DNA of 64,000 nucleotides. Source: Cryptomeria japonica. Lineage: Eukaryota; Streptophyta; Pinopsida; Cupressales; Cupressaceae. Under the pieces are notes generated by a model. It saw only the letters and a program-made list of their open reading frames with translations, ran no database searches and was not told the DNA's origin. The stretch is taken from NCBI RefSeq assembly GCF_030272615.1, contig NC_081414.1, positions 334,103,427 to 334,167,426 of the forward strand, read 5' to 3'. Positions 11,397 to 23,542 of this stretch are shown here, piece after piece; positions within the stretch are counted from its first letter, which is position 1, and each line of letters opens with the position of its first letter. A program made the translations under genes and the position numbers.

Positions 11397-14270
11397 TCGA
11401 ACACGCAACCTTCTGATCGAAACTACTAACCTTTTTTTTTGTGAAAATTGCCAAATTGCCACACACAGGTTGTGCTTTAGCACTATTGACACACGTTTTA
11501 GCACCTTTGATAGATAAGGATTTAGCGCCTTTGTCTGAGTTCTAGCACGTTTGGTTCAAAATTAGTACCTTTGTCCTTGTTATAGTGCTATTGTTGGTTA
11601 AATAGCGCTATTGTCACTCTTTTAGCGCATTTGCGCTCTCTGTCTGACAAAATTTTCATTATGTTTGATAGTTTTAATTAGCACTTTTGTCCATCTTGCA
11701 GCGTGGTTGTTGTTCTTTTAGCACCTTGGTCAGTCTTTCAACGCTTTTGTATTAAAGTGGTGCTTCTGTGTTTACACAAAGTAGCGACTTTGTAATAGAC
11801 AGTTGAAAGAAAATATTGTGTAACCGAAAAATCAAAATTTTAGGCTTGTAGAAGCCCACCAAAAACCTTCTTTTTCACTAACTATTTTCTTTTTTTCTTC
11901 TGTAGGTTTTCTAACTTCTTGTTTTGCAGGATTCGAGGAGTTAGGAAGTTTATTTTCTTTTTTCTTTTTTTCTAAGCTTTTCTTTTAAAGTTAGATTTAA
12001 AAAGAATTCACTTTCCCTTTTGGTTTAAAAATAACTTCATCTTTCATTTTGGATTAAAAATCAACAAAATTTTCAGTTTGGGGATTTTAAAAAGAATTTT
12101 ATTTGCAAAAGTTAAAAAGAACCACAAAATCAAACAAACAATTTTGCTTTTCTTGCAAGTTAGGGGTAAACTTTTCATTTTGGGTTTTAAAACAAACAAA
12201 CAACTTTCATTTCTTGCAAGGATAAAATTCACAATCAACTCTTTATTTTGCAAGTTAAAAAGAACAAACAACTTGTCCATTTTGTTTACAAAATCTCTTT
12301 TACTTTGAGCAACGTGCTTTCAATTTTGTTGCCCAGGATTTTCAAATTCCTAGTTAGAAAACAAATTGCCTTGTGAAGTTAAAAAGAACACCATGGTTAT
12401 TGGAGCAAAATCTCCAAATAGCATATAGATCAGATTGCGATAAACCAGTTAAAAAGAACAAGTGTTTTCAGTGTTTGGCACACTTGTGCACAAATCTATA
12501 GAGTGTTCCCATTTTTAACACATACTATCCTCTCCCTTGGCTCTCATGGTCCTAGGTGCAAGAGAAAAGTGTTAGTAACACTCAAAATTTTGTATTTTTA
12601 AGAGAGGTCTACCAAGAGACATATCACTCTTGGCAACGACCTTTCGTGGTAAATCCTTCGAGCTGCTATAGAAATCAGGTGAGAGCGAAAGCTATAGCCT
12701 TGGGTGTAGTTGTTCCTACAGTGTAACTTGCTGAAAGGACATATGAGCCCCACCACAAGTTACAAGACTCTTAAGTGAGTCACTGCAGAATGAACTTACG
12801 TCCAAAAACATCAAACATTACTAGACACCTTTTATTATAGAAGCCCACCCGTTCTATTGATTGAGGATATTTGTGAAAAGTTCAATGCAAGAGCATAGAT
12901 GGTTTTGCTCCCAAGATACTCACCATACATATTTCCTTGAGTAGAAACAAGGCTTTTTGAAAAGCTACTTGTAGCTTGATGAAAGTGGTGACTCCCCCAT
13001 CATAGGGATCATCTATCTATTATTCTCGCGCAAGAATTAGTATATCACATCCTTACCTATCACGATGGGATTCATAAGGTATGTAGTACCAAAGTCGAAG
13101 AAATATCAAGATGTGGGTTGAAAATATCACAACTGGCCATTTGACCTTAGGGATAAAGTGTGTTTGAGTTGTCGTCGTCTTGTGTCAGACCAGTAACAAT
13201 TTGGGCCGACTTCAGGCTTTGGGAAACATAAAATACATTTATAAAAAGGGTCAATAAAGTTCATGATTGGGTTGATCTAGACCCACACCTATTTTTTGCC
13301 TTTTGTTGAAAAGGGGCAAGGTTATTGTGCTTGTGTGCTTGTTGTGTTTTCTTGTCAAGGAAATTCAAAACAATTTTAAACCAAGTATTCATCCAACAAA
13401 TTTTACATCCAATATTGGTAAACAAAGCAAACATCAACAATTGAAACAAAGTATCAATTTGTATGATCATCACTCACATTTTGAGGAAAAGGAGTCTTCA
13501 CCAAAAGACTATATTGAAAAAGAGACATTTGAGTTCAAAAGCTCTTATCAAAAGAAGGAAGTTTTTCTATATCAATAGACAATTTTTTCTCTCACACAAA
13601 GCCTTCTTGCGCCATATGCACTTGTATCTTCAAGGAAAATCCAACGAATTTGACAAGGAGCCTTTGAAAAATAGAGCTTTTACTCAGTATAGAGCCTTGA
13701 ATTATCACAAAAACAAAGGGGCCAAGATCAACCCTTCTTTCTTTCAAAAAATATGCATCACATACAACATAGCTCGAGGGGAACCACCAGCCCTTGAGAG
13801 AGAGGAAGAAGTAGAAACCCCCTTTGTGACCAAATTTTTTATTGAGGTACATATTCTATCCACTTTCACCTTCATACATTACAAAACCATTCAATTCTGA
13901 AAACATAAAAAGGTCTTGTCCTAAGTTCTTTTAAATATTGCTTAAATCAAACCAACAAATCACTTTTAGAATGTCTCTACATCTAGGATCAATCATCCTA
14001 AGAGGCATTTCTACATAGGTCAAAACTAGTTTCTGAGTGCATCCTCTCATTTCTAGGTAGCTTGGTTTGTAACACATCTCAAACCTTGCTATACCTTATC
14101 ATATCAAAATTGTTGAAAACACAAGAGCAATTCACAAAGAACTTTGGTAACATGCAACCTTTAGTGTTAAAGATTCATCTTCTAAACATTTTACAAAATG
14201 CTTATCTTCTATCAAATACTTCATCACCAACTCATAATCACCTTCACCAACCTCAAAACTTTCAAACAAC
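11397..14270 (+). other. Long leader of the gypsy element
   Basis: About 2.9 kb lie between the primer site and gag, unusually long but usual for Tat/Ogre-type elements. It holds a degenerate short-repeat array (11465-11800) and four copies of GTTAAAAAGAAC (near 12107, 12255, 12379, 12449). A 91-codon frame at 13303 and a 145-codon frame at 13463 overlap each other and look like chance. Confidence 0.6.
11465..11800 (+). repeat. Degenerate tandem array of TTAGCRC..TTTGTC units
   Basis: About fourteen units of 18-28 bp, each close to TTTTAGCACCTTTGTC, follow one another (for example ttttagcacctttgat, tttagcgcctttgtc, tagcgctattgtc, ttagcacttttgtcc). Unit length varies and the copies are diverged. 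Confidence 0.75.
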
Positions 14271-17019
14271 ATGGCTCAAACAAGATCAATGAGAAACTGC
14301 CAACCAGAGATCGAAGACAGGGAGGAAGAAAACCTCAATGATTTTCAAGAGGCCCTCGGAGGAGGCACTAATGATGAAGATCCTAGCACTCCAACTCCCA
14401 AAGATATAGAAAGAGCACAACACAATCCCAAGTTCAATAGACTCTTTGACGAAATCCTTAGAAACAATGCAAATGCTCATTTTTTGAGACTTGCTCAAAA
14501 GGGTGCTAAACTACCCTCTAATTTTGATATCGCACAAATACAACATACATCTGAACAACATAGCCATAACGATGGTGGAAGAGGTAGAGATTACTTTTGC
14601 TAAGACCTTAATCATCAAGGGAATCCTCCACCACCTCCTCCTACAGAAATAGACATGTCGAGACAACAAGTAGAAAATCTCGCTCAACAACTCAACAGTG
14701 GTGTGAAGACTACCCGATTTTCACTTAATGATATTTGTCCCTATCCTGTTGATAGGAACATGCATATGCCACCTTTTTCGCGAGGGTTCAAAACACCCAA
14801 GTTTGAAAAGTATAGGGGCAAAGGACACCCTAGAGATCATGTATGAGAATATCACTCAGCTTGTTTAGAGGTGGCCTATGAGGACACCTATCTAATGCAC
14901 CTCTTTCCTCAGATTTTGGGAGGCACAACTACATAATGGTTTTCTCGATTACCAGGTGGCATTAGAACATTTGAGGAACTAGTCTAAAAGTTCATCGCTC
15001 ATTATGCACATAACATAGAATGAGATGTTACCATGGAAGATTCATGCAACACCAAACAAAAACCAGGAGAGTTGTTCTCAACTTTCCTACAACGGTGGAG
15101 GCAACTGTCTAGCTGATGTTCTTTTTATTTACCTAAGCAAGAACTAGTGGAAATATTCATTTCTAACTTGAATGACAAGATGGAATTCCATTTAGACATG
15201 AAGGGTATAAAATCCTTTGAGGAGATGATCACTCAAGGACTAAAATGTGAAAGAGCCCTTATAAAAAAGGGACTTATCAAAATCTACAATGAACCCAAAG
15301 ATGACCCTCGTCCACGTTAAAATAGTGATAAACCAAATTTTTGGAACAAGAACAAGAATGTTGTCAATGACGGGATTGTGGATGCACGAATAGTAAAAAT
15401 TACACAACCCGTGGTTAGATTTCCAGGACAAAATCCCCCTCCTAAGAACAACACCATTACCAATCTACAAAATCAAGGTCGCAATGCGCCACAAGAGGAT
15501 CCAAAACAAAGGCAACAAAACTAAAAACCAAAACGCACATACACACCCTTAGGGGAACTCATTGAAACAATATTGTGTCAATTGGTCTCCTCCAACCTTG
15601 TGACCTTATCAAAAACCTCTAACTATGAACCTCAGGTCAAACCTCCATGGTGGCACGATAATGAACATTGTGAATTCCACTAAGGAAAAGGGCATAAAAC
15701 AAGCAATTGCCATCGACAGAAAGATCTTGTTCAAGATCTTATCGATAGAGGCAAAATTGAAATAGAAGGACATGACCCTAAAACATCCAATGATGACCAT
15801 CTAATGCTCAAGAATCCACTTCCATCACATGATCAAAGGGCTTCTTCTACCTTCGAATGAAACACAGATACTACAACTAATTATACACAAGGTGCATATA
15901 ATTATACTGTGAGTCACCTCTATGATGCTGATGAACAAGTTGCAACTCTCACCATCATAGATCCAAATCCTGCATGCAACGTTGTTACGCGTCGTAGCAA
16001 GATTACCATTCGAGCGACACCACAAGGAACGACACCCCTCACCAAGAAATATAATCTTGTGGAGCAACTAGATAAAACACTCGCACTCATATCCATATTA
16101 GAGCTTTTGCGCTTATCCCCCTCACACAAAACAATCTTGGATCAAGTTCTCCAAGAAGCATCAGTCCCCGCCAACCTCAACACAGATCAATTTCAATCCA
16201 TGGTTGGCAGTCTCAGGTCATCACCATGCCTCACTTTTTCTGAAAGTGACAACGCTTCATTCCAACAACCACATAACGCATCCCTTCGCATTGAAGGATT
16301 TGTAAACCAACACAGAATCAAGCGAGTCTTAATTGACAATGGAGTCGACTTGAATATATGCACCTTGCAGTTGGTCACAACATTGGGGTATGCAGTAGAA
16401 TCAGTGGATGCCAATAAAAAGATAACCATTAAGGCCTATGATGATGCAGAGCGTTCTTCTAGAGGAGCTGTTGTATTACCTATCAAGGTCGGGCCTGTGG
16501 TGAAACATATAGTCTGCCAAGTTCTAGACCTTCCTTTGCCATATAATCTCTTGTTAGGAAGACCTTGGATACATGCCATGCAAGCCATTCCATCTACCTA
16601 TCATCAATGTATCAAGTTTCCCCATAACGGTGTAGAAATCACAATCCTTGGCGATGCAAATCCATTTGCGTATTGTAATAACATCAACCATCAACCAGAG
16701 ATCACCGTACCTAACAACAAAGAAGCTATCCCTTCCACATCACATGTTAATCCAACTTCTCTTTCTAGCTCAATCACCCCTATACCAAAGCAAGAGAAGT
16801 TGAAAATAAAAATGGTTGAGGAATATAATCTTAGCCAACTCTTTTGTGTTGGTCAATTACTCACATCCCCTAGAACTCATGGCAAACCTCAAAAGTTTCT
16901 TCAACCACCACTGGCCAAGCAAGCATGCACGTTGGTGCAGTTCATCCCTAGAAAAAGTCAGGAAGAGGAAACCATGGATGAAGACCTGCCATAATGGATC
17001 TACAAAGACCTTATGAACA
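14271..17019 (+). pseudogene. Gag-protease part of the Tat-like gypsy polyprotein
   Basis: One reading frame runs the whole length with about ten in-frame stops. Gag starts MAQTRSMRN. The capsid region is readable across stops (WFSRLPGGIRTFEELV, FIAHYAHNIE, TKQKPGELFSTFLQRWRQLS, VEIFISNL). A CCHC-like knuckle EFH.GKGHKTSNC lies near 15675. The aspartic protease (15909-16700) has VLIDNG as active-site motif and the Tat-style end LLLGRPWIHAMQAIPS..HQCIKFPHNG. Stops are TAA/TGA where CAA or CGA is expected. The frame ends where the 20-kb insertion begins, and the polyprotein resumes at about 37,400. Confidence 0.85.
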
Positions 17020-17085
17020 CGGGTATGTGCAGGATCATGGTGTGCCAAAACAGGCCCTTAAGTGGCAATGAAATTTTAGGAAATC
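17020..17085 (+). repeat. Left terminal inverted repeat of the large element
   Basis: It pairs with 37335-37399. The core of 11 exact bases is GTGCAGGATCA. After GCCAAAA a 14-base gap is needed, then AAGTGG..ATG matches again. The extreme terminus (CGGGT here, GTGGGT at the other end) is not identical. Confidence 0.5.
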
Positions 17086-17880
17086 AGAGTTATGCAACTT
17101 GACATGAAAATTTGAATAAGTTGTGAACATTATTTTTAAAATATGTAAGAAGAGAATATATAGAAAATTGAATGTAGTTTCTAAGCTACTAGTTGTTTTT
17201 TGGAAAAAAAAATCCTATTTGATGAAAATTTCAAATTTCAATGCAGTGGTACTAAAATTTCAGGAAAAAAATAAGAAGTAGACGTATGTCTGACCACCCT
17301 ACTCACAATCAAATCTTAATATTTTTTTATAATATTTATAATATAAGTATTAGACTCATGTTCGGATGTGACACATATTTTTTTAAATTTTTTTATAAAT
17401 TAAATAATTATTTATGAATTTTTTACTACAGCTTTTCAGAAATTCAGAAACTCCTACGTCTGACCACCTTAACTTGGTCAAAACCTTATGATTTTATTTT
17501 TTTTCCCTATAGTAGATGAAGCATAGGATGTGATGCATGTTTTGGTTTCAAAAAATGTTATACCGTTTGAAAGTTATGAGTGTTTTTCAATCAGTATATC
17601 AATCAGGAATATTGTACGAATTCAATTAGAAAATAAATAATAATTATTTATTAAAGTTGAAATAAGACAAGCCTTATATTGTTGGAAAGCTGGGAACGTC
17701 CTTAAAAAACCCTTTTCATTTTATCAATTTTGGTTACAAAAATAGTCGTCAGCCACCAGTGTAAAGTTTGGAAAATCAAGGAATATTGAAAAACATGTTT
17801 TTTCAGTTGACTTTATAGGCTTGTCACTTCCAAGCCAAATACCAAAGCATTCCCGAGCCGAAATTTGAAATTTGAAAATT
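17086..17880. other. AT-rich internal end region of the large element
   Basis: No coding region. A short phrase 'acgt(a)tgtctgaccacc' recurs (near 17280 and 17455). GTTGACTTT at 17806-17814 recurs inverted near the right end (37307-37315). Confidence 0.4.
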
Positions 17881-17885
17881 TGACT

Positions 17886-18070
17886 ACAAAAATTGGATAT
17901 CGGATAAAATCGGATATCAGATAAAATCGAGTATCGGATTTTATCTGATATCCGATTTTAGTACAAAAATTTGTGGTCCCTAAACAATTTCCTGTTGCTG
18001 CCATTTATTTGGTAAACTACCACATGGCAGAAATCTGATATCCGATTTAATCGGATATTGGATTTTATTA
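17886..18070. repeat. CGGATATCCG palindrome cluster, left arm of foldback
   Basis: It contains at least six full or near copies of TCGGATATC/GATATCCGA. The part from 17941 to 18078 is an inverted copy of 19220-19355: both share 'tacaaaaatttgtggtcc', 'ccatttattt.gtaa' and 'ggattttattagt'. Together they flank the microsatellites and the internal array. Confidence 0.8.
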
Positions 18071-18078
18071 GTCATATT

Positions 18079-18170
<92 letters not shown>
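18079..18170. repeat. (TG)n(AG)n compound microsatellite
   Basis: About 12 TG units are followed by about 34 AG units without interruption. The matching (TC)n tract lies at 19143-19219 on the other side of the array, so the whole block is roughly symmetrical. Confidence 0.95.
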
Positions 18171-18173
<3 letters not shown>

Positions 18174-19142
18174 GACCCCTAACGACACAATTTGGTGTCT
18201 TAAGGGATCCTATGGTGTCGTTAGGGGTCATATGGTGTCTTAAGGGGTCATATGGTGTCCCATGAACCCTTATGACCTCTTAGGACACCATATGACCCCT
18301 AATGACACCATATTGGGTCGCTTTGGGTCATATTGTAGGGAAAAGGGGTCATATTGTGTCGTAAGGGGTCCTATGGTGTCCCAAGACACCATATGACCCC
18401 TATGGACACCGTATGACCCCTAACGACACCATAGGACCCCTTAAGACACCAAATCATGTTGTTAGGGGTCATATTGTGTCTTATGGGGTCGTAGGATACA
18501 ATATGTCCCCTAACGACATGATTTAGTGTCTTAAGGGGTTGTATGGTGTCGTTAGGGGTCATATGCAGTGTCCCATGAACCCTTATGACCTCTTAGGACA
18601 CCATATGACCCCTAATGACACCATATTGGATCGCTTTGGGTCATATTGTAGGGAAAAGGGGTCATATTGTGTTGTAAGGGGTCCTATGGTGTCCCAAGAC
18701 ACCATATGACCCCTATGGACACCGTATGACCCCTAACGACACCATAGGACCCCTTAAGATACCAAATCATGTCGTTAGGGGTCATATTGTGTCGTAAGGG
18801 GTCCTTTGGTGTCCCAAGACACCATATGACCCCTATGGACACCGTATGACCCCTAACAACACCATATGACCCCTTAAGACACCAAATCATGTCGTTAGGG
18901 GTGATATTGTGTCGTAAGGGGTCCTATGGTGTCCCAAGACACCATATGACCCCTATGGACACCGTATGACCCCTAATGACACCATAGGACCCCTTAAGAC
19001 ACCAAATCATGTCGTTAGGGGTCATATTGTGTCTTACAAGGTCGTAGGACACAATATGACCCCTAACGACATGATTTGGTGTCTTAAGGGGTCGTATGGT
19101 GTCGTTAGGGGTTGTATGGTGTCCATAGGGGTCATAAGGGGT
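18171..19142. repeat. Bidirectional array of GGTGTCNTTAGGGGTCATAT units
   Basis: Nearly a kilobase is built from one roughly 20-bp unit in both orientations (ggtgtcgttaggggtcatat and atatgacccctaacgacacc). Higher-order units are visible: a 121-bp block starting 'ccaagacacc' at about 18694, 18815 and 18935, with a fourth at about 18380, and a roughly 315-bp duplication (about 18240-18390 and 18555-18705). The open frames over it are produced by the repeat. Confidence 0.9.
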
Positions 19143-19219
19143 CCTCTCTCCCTCCCTCTCTCTCTCTCTCTCCCTCTCCACCTCTCTCTCTCTCTCTCTC
19201 CCTTTCCTCCTCTCTCTCT
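19143..19219. repeat. (TC)n microsatellite, mirror of the (AG)n tract
   Basis: A CT/TC-rich tract with a few C interruptions. It is the inverted counterpart of 18102-18170. Confidence 0.9.
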
Positions 19220-19362
19220 AAAATATAACTAATAAAATCCGATATCCAATTTAATCAGATATTGGATTTCTACAATGTGGCAGATTACTAAATAAATGGC
19301 GGCAACGGGAATTTTTTTGGGGACCACAAATTTTTGTATTAAAATCGGATATCCGATTTTTG
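19220..19362. repeat. Right arm of the foldback, CGGATATCCG cluster
   Basis: Inverted copy of 17941-18078, with similarity estimated by eye at about 85 percent. It lies just before the transposase gene and so could be part of its promoter or a transposase-binding region. Confidence 0.8.
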
Positions 19363-19549
19363 TACAAAAAATTGAGAAAAAAAGGGTTTGTGGGCCATTT
19401 TGTAGATTCCAACGGCCCACAGTCTACATATTCTATTTTTTGTCGAGGATCACGGGTTTTCAGACAGCTAGAGACAAATTTGTGCTTTTGGGAGATTCTT
19501 AAAGTGAAAACTTGCATTGTCAATCACGAAGGAGCATGTGTGGAGGGAA

Positions 19550-22450
19550 ATGGGGAGTAGTAGTCATTGGAAGTCTAAACGCAAAAGAAAACTTTCAAAT
19601 GACCAAATTGAAGTGTATAGAGAAAGAGATAGAGAATGCCATAGGAGGAGAAGACAAGGTATGTTAAATATTGCTAATGTTACTTCAACTGAAGAGGAAA
19701 TTGAATTTGAAAATGTGCCACAAGTTATTGAAAATGAAAATGTAGATTTTGAAAGTGAAAATATTGAAAATTTTGAAAATGTTGAAAGTGACAATGAAAA
19801 TGCTCAACATGTGGAAAATTTTGACATAGGAGGTGAAAATATGGAAAAATTTAACGTTGAAGGTGGAATTTCTCAACCAAGTGAACCATATGTAACACCT
19901 AATTACTTTAGAAATGAAGACCCTCTCATGGATGAAAGACAAATTCCAAATCCAAGACCTTCAAGAACCCCAAAATGGTTATTTGAAATCGATGAGAACA
20001 TTATTGCGAGTCTTGAAGGCAAGAGGTCAACAAGAACCGTTCGGTTGTGGGCTACACAACTTTTCAACCAAAATTTTAGCAATAAGACATTGACCGAGCA
20101 ATGCCAACTCTTTGTTCAATTGCTAAAGATGATAAAGATGAGACCATTTCTAAACAAATTGAAGATTCGTATGAATAAGAAGATGGAGAGAAATTCTATT
20201 ATTGCAAAAAATCTATTTGACGCTCTCAATTCTATTGGAAAGAATACCAAAGAAAGAGATAAGAGAGCCGCTCGAGGAGTGATTACAACCTCCTTAGTAA
20301 GCCATCAATTGAGGAAGGCTCGTCAAATGAGACAAACTTGTGTTGATTTTAACATAAACCGTAAAAATTTGGATAGAGCACTTGCACGAAGACAAAGACT
20401 TGACGATCCACTTCAACAAGATACATGGGCATTTGGTGGGAGGCTTCCACGTGTTGATAGAAAGTTGACTGACAATGTGAAGCAAGAGATTCAACAATTT
20501 TGGCACTCTAATTCTAGAATGTCACCCAATGTAAAGGATGTTTTGAAATTAAGAATCGACAACCGAGACCGCACACCGCATCCCAAACATTTCTTGGAAT
20601 CAAGCCAAACAATGTTGTACAAATTTTTTTGTGAATTACATCCAACTTTGCAAATATCACAAAGGGCCTTTGAATCTTTGAAACCATTTTATTGTGTTCC
20701 TCTTAAGATTCACAATACCTATTGTTGCAAGTACCATGTGGAGTTTTCAATGTACCATGAACTTTTATGTCATATTCATTCTACTATGCATACTAATGAG
20801 ATGTTGCAGGAGTGTGGTGCAATGCTATTTCTGAGATCATCAAGAGACTTGCAAGATCTATTTTTATGCCCTAGAGATGATGACTGCTATTTCTATAGAA
20901 ATGATTGTTTGAATGAGAAGTGCTCAGAATGCGGTGGGTTGTCAAAGTTTGCTTCATGTTTTCATGAGGGCAACGAACATGAGTTTGGAAATAATTATGT
21001 TGAGAAAAAAAGATACGAGACAGTGAAATATACTTTGAAGAGTGGAGGTGAAGGTTCTAGATGCGAATTAGTCTCAAGAGAAGTGAGTATTGCTGATTTT
21101 ATTTTGGATTTTAAGAAAAATATTTTCTACAAGTATGCAAGTACCCATAGGTCTCAGTGGTTGGATCAACAGTTCAGGATGTGTAAGAACTCTTTCCCGA
21201 TTGACACTATTGTATCGGTGGTTGATTTTGTAGAGAACTATACATTGCAACCACAAAATGAGGTACAGTCTCAGTACTACAATTCAGTCCAGATTGCTAT
21301 TTTTGTTCACATTACATATAGACATGCTCCTAATAGTACAAAAGAGGATAGGAAGATAATCAGGGAGTATCATTTTTATATGAGTGATGTTAGATCACAC
21401 TCCTCCGAGTATGTGCAACATTCTTTCGAGAATTTTTTTGAGTTCTTGCATGAGAAAGATATTGCAATTGACCGACATATAATATGGTCAGATAACTATA
21501 CGGGTCAATTCAAGAATGCCCGTATGTTTTATTGGTTGAGTAGAATGCATGTGGAGAGGCGTATACCTCATATTTGGTGTTTTTTTGAGGTGGGGCATGG
21601 GAAGGGAGAGCATGATGGAGTAGGTGCATGTTTGAAGAGAGCTCTAGTTAAGGAGAAATCAAGGATTTCAGGTGCAAATTTATCTGATGCACATTCTATT
21701 GTTGATTGGTGTAGTTCAGCATTGTCACATGGAGGTACTCTTGATTCAGCAGTGAGCAGATTCTTTTGATTGGTTGAGGAGGGAACAATGGGAGATAGAT
21801 TGGATTGTCAAACAATTAAAGATTCTTCAAAGATGCATTCATTTCTCAGCTTAGATGCAAGTAAATGGACTATTTGGACATGAGCGTTGGCTTGTTTTTG
21901 TCAGAGTTGTGTTCGGTGTGATTGGGATCAGTGCAAGTCAAGTGAGTGGGTTGATACGTGGGTTCCCCACTATCTAACTCCTTTATCTCAAACAATATCC
22001 TTGTCAAACGATGACATGGAAAGTTCACTTGAGTATGATCGTCTATCAGATCTTGTACAACCAGGACATGTTTTTGCAATTGTTGAACCACAAGGGAATG
22101 AAGAGAGATCAGAATATTGGTTGGCATGATGTGTATAGGGAAAACAAAAGCTAACACAACCAGTGACAGATGATGATGGGTTCACATATCCTACAGGTTT
22201 AGTTGTTGTTGTGGGAACTTGGTTGCAAACATACATGATTAGAAAGAATGGCATACCTACATTTGAAGACTATGAGAGACACAAACCCATTATAATGTAT
22301 TCACACCTTATTATAGCTACAAATGTCAAGTTGTTGAAGCATCAAGCAAAACCAAAGACCAAAGAGCTATGGACAGTGACTATTATTGATCATGAAGCAA
22401 TATTGGATACTGTTAAACAAAGAGATGACCCTTCAGGCACACTTGAGTAG
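19550..22450 (+). pseudogene. DDE-like transposase of an unplaced family
   Basis: One frame of 966 codons starts at ATG GGG AGT (19550), followed by a basic stretch (KSKRKRKLSND). An acidic Glu/Asn-rich segment follows. Cys/His pairs (CCKYH, CHIH) lie mid-protein and CSECGG...C follows them. The candidate catalytic residues are Asp559 in VVDFVENY, Asp648 in IWSDNYTGQFKN and Asp689 in GHGKGEHDGVGACLKRA (spacing 89 and 41). I know this motif set from poorly named transposase-like proteins in animals and plants, but cannot name the superfamily. A Cys-rich tail follows (CFCQSCVRCDWDQC). Stops occur at 21767 (TGA), 21881 (TGA), 22127 (TGA) and 22133 (TAG). All lie after the catalytic region, so either the gene is a recent pseudogene or the product is truncated at 739 aa. 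It points toward the second gene at 34.6-36.6 kb. Confidence 0.65.
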
Positions 22451-23537
22451 TAGGTCTTTAATGGTGCCTTATTTTTTTATCATGCATTTCATTTCAAACA
22501 ATGATCATTAAACCTTAATGTTCAAGTTTGTTACGTGTATATTAAGGATGTGTTCAAAATGCAGGTCTATTGATGAACGTTTTTTTTTGGCAACACTGTT
22601 TTTGCATGCACATAGCGAGTACACTCGATATAATTGGAAGGGACATATTTTTGCAACATGACTTATTATCATACATTTGATGAGCTTTACAATTTTTGTT
22701 ATTAGACAATACTATTTGATAATTTTTTATGATATAAATATCGCATAACCTTTATGCTCATGAAGGTCTTTTTTGATGATATACAACAGTATCACATTAC
22801 GATTTTTGCGTCAACATAGTGGGTTTTGTTGATATAATTCGAAGGGACATATTTTTATGGTATATAATCCCACCTTTTCATTTATTATCATGCATTTCAG
22901 TTGAAGTGATTATCATAAATACTTTATGTTCATCCATGCATTTTATGTGTAGACTAACAATTCTTAAAAATACAGGTTCATGCTAGATCATTCATTGTTG
23001 ACAAGACCCTCTCTTGGTGATGGTACATATTCCTTTGTGCATTAATGAGATTAAATTGTGGGTCTTGTTGTGTTTATTATCATGAAGATGATTCAAATGC
23101 ATGTGGCTAGGACACATCTGCAGTGGATCAAATTGTCATGACAAATGATCTATTGAATCAAACATTTGACATTGATAGTCAGGTAAATAGGTTAATGTTG
23201 GGCCTTCAACATCAACACCTACTATTCAAGGTGGTCATCGAACTTTCACTCAGGCAACCTTGTCTATTTTTATTCATTAATGGTTTATACAATAAAGTTA
23301 GTTAGATTTTGGCAATTGAATAACATTGTTTCATTTTCAGATGCTGACATCAGATGCACCTAATATTCTCTCCACAATGGAGCATGGTGTTCTCTAGCAG
23401 TAGCATCTTTGATACTTTTGATAGTAGTATGAGTCAGATTAGTAAATTTCTAATTTGATGCTTCCCACAGGGCTTTGCAACTTCAGATTGTGAGTGTGCC
23501 CCTGTTACAAATGAATTGTACTTTAATCAACATAGAT
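22451..23537 (+). other. 3' region of the transposase gene, possible extra exons
   Basis: Short coding-like pieces follow good acceptor sites: after 'aaaatacag' near 22977 (VHARSFIVDKT), around 23087-23181 (SAVDQIVMTNDLLNQTF, then a GT donor) and after 'cattttcag' near 23341. Two direct copies of 'gaagggacatattttt' (22648 and 22840) sit in similar contexts. Splicing is not proven. Confidence 0.3.
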
Positions 23538-23542
23538 GGTCT

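Noticed and set aside
13303-13900. Overlapping small frames in the gypsy leader
   Set aside because: They overlap in different frames, have no recognisable domain and precede a clear gag start.
17980-19232. Several frames over the AG/TC and GGTGTC repeats
   Set aside because: Open only because the repeat units lack stops in some frames. The text is Ser/Leu or Glu/Arg runs and repeat-encoded peptides.
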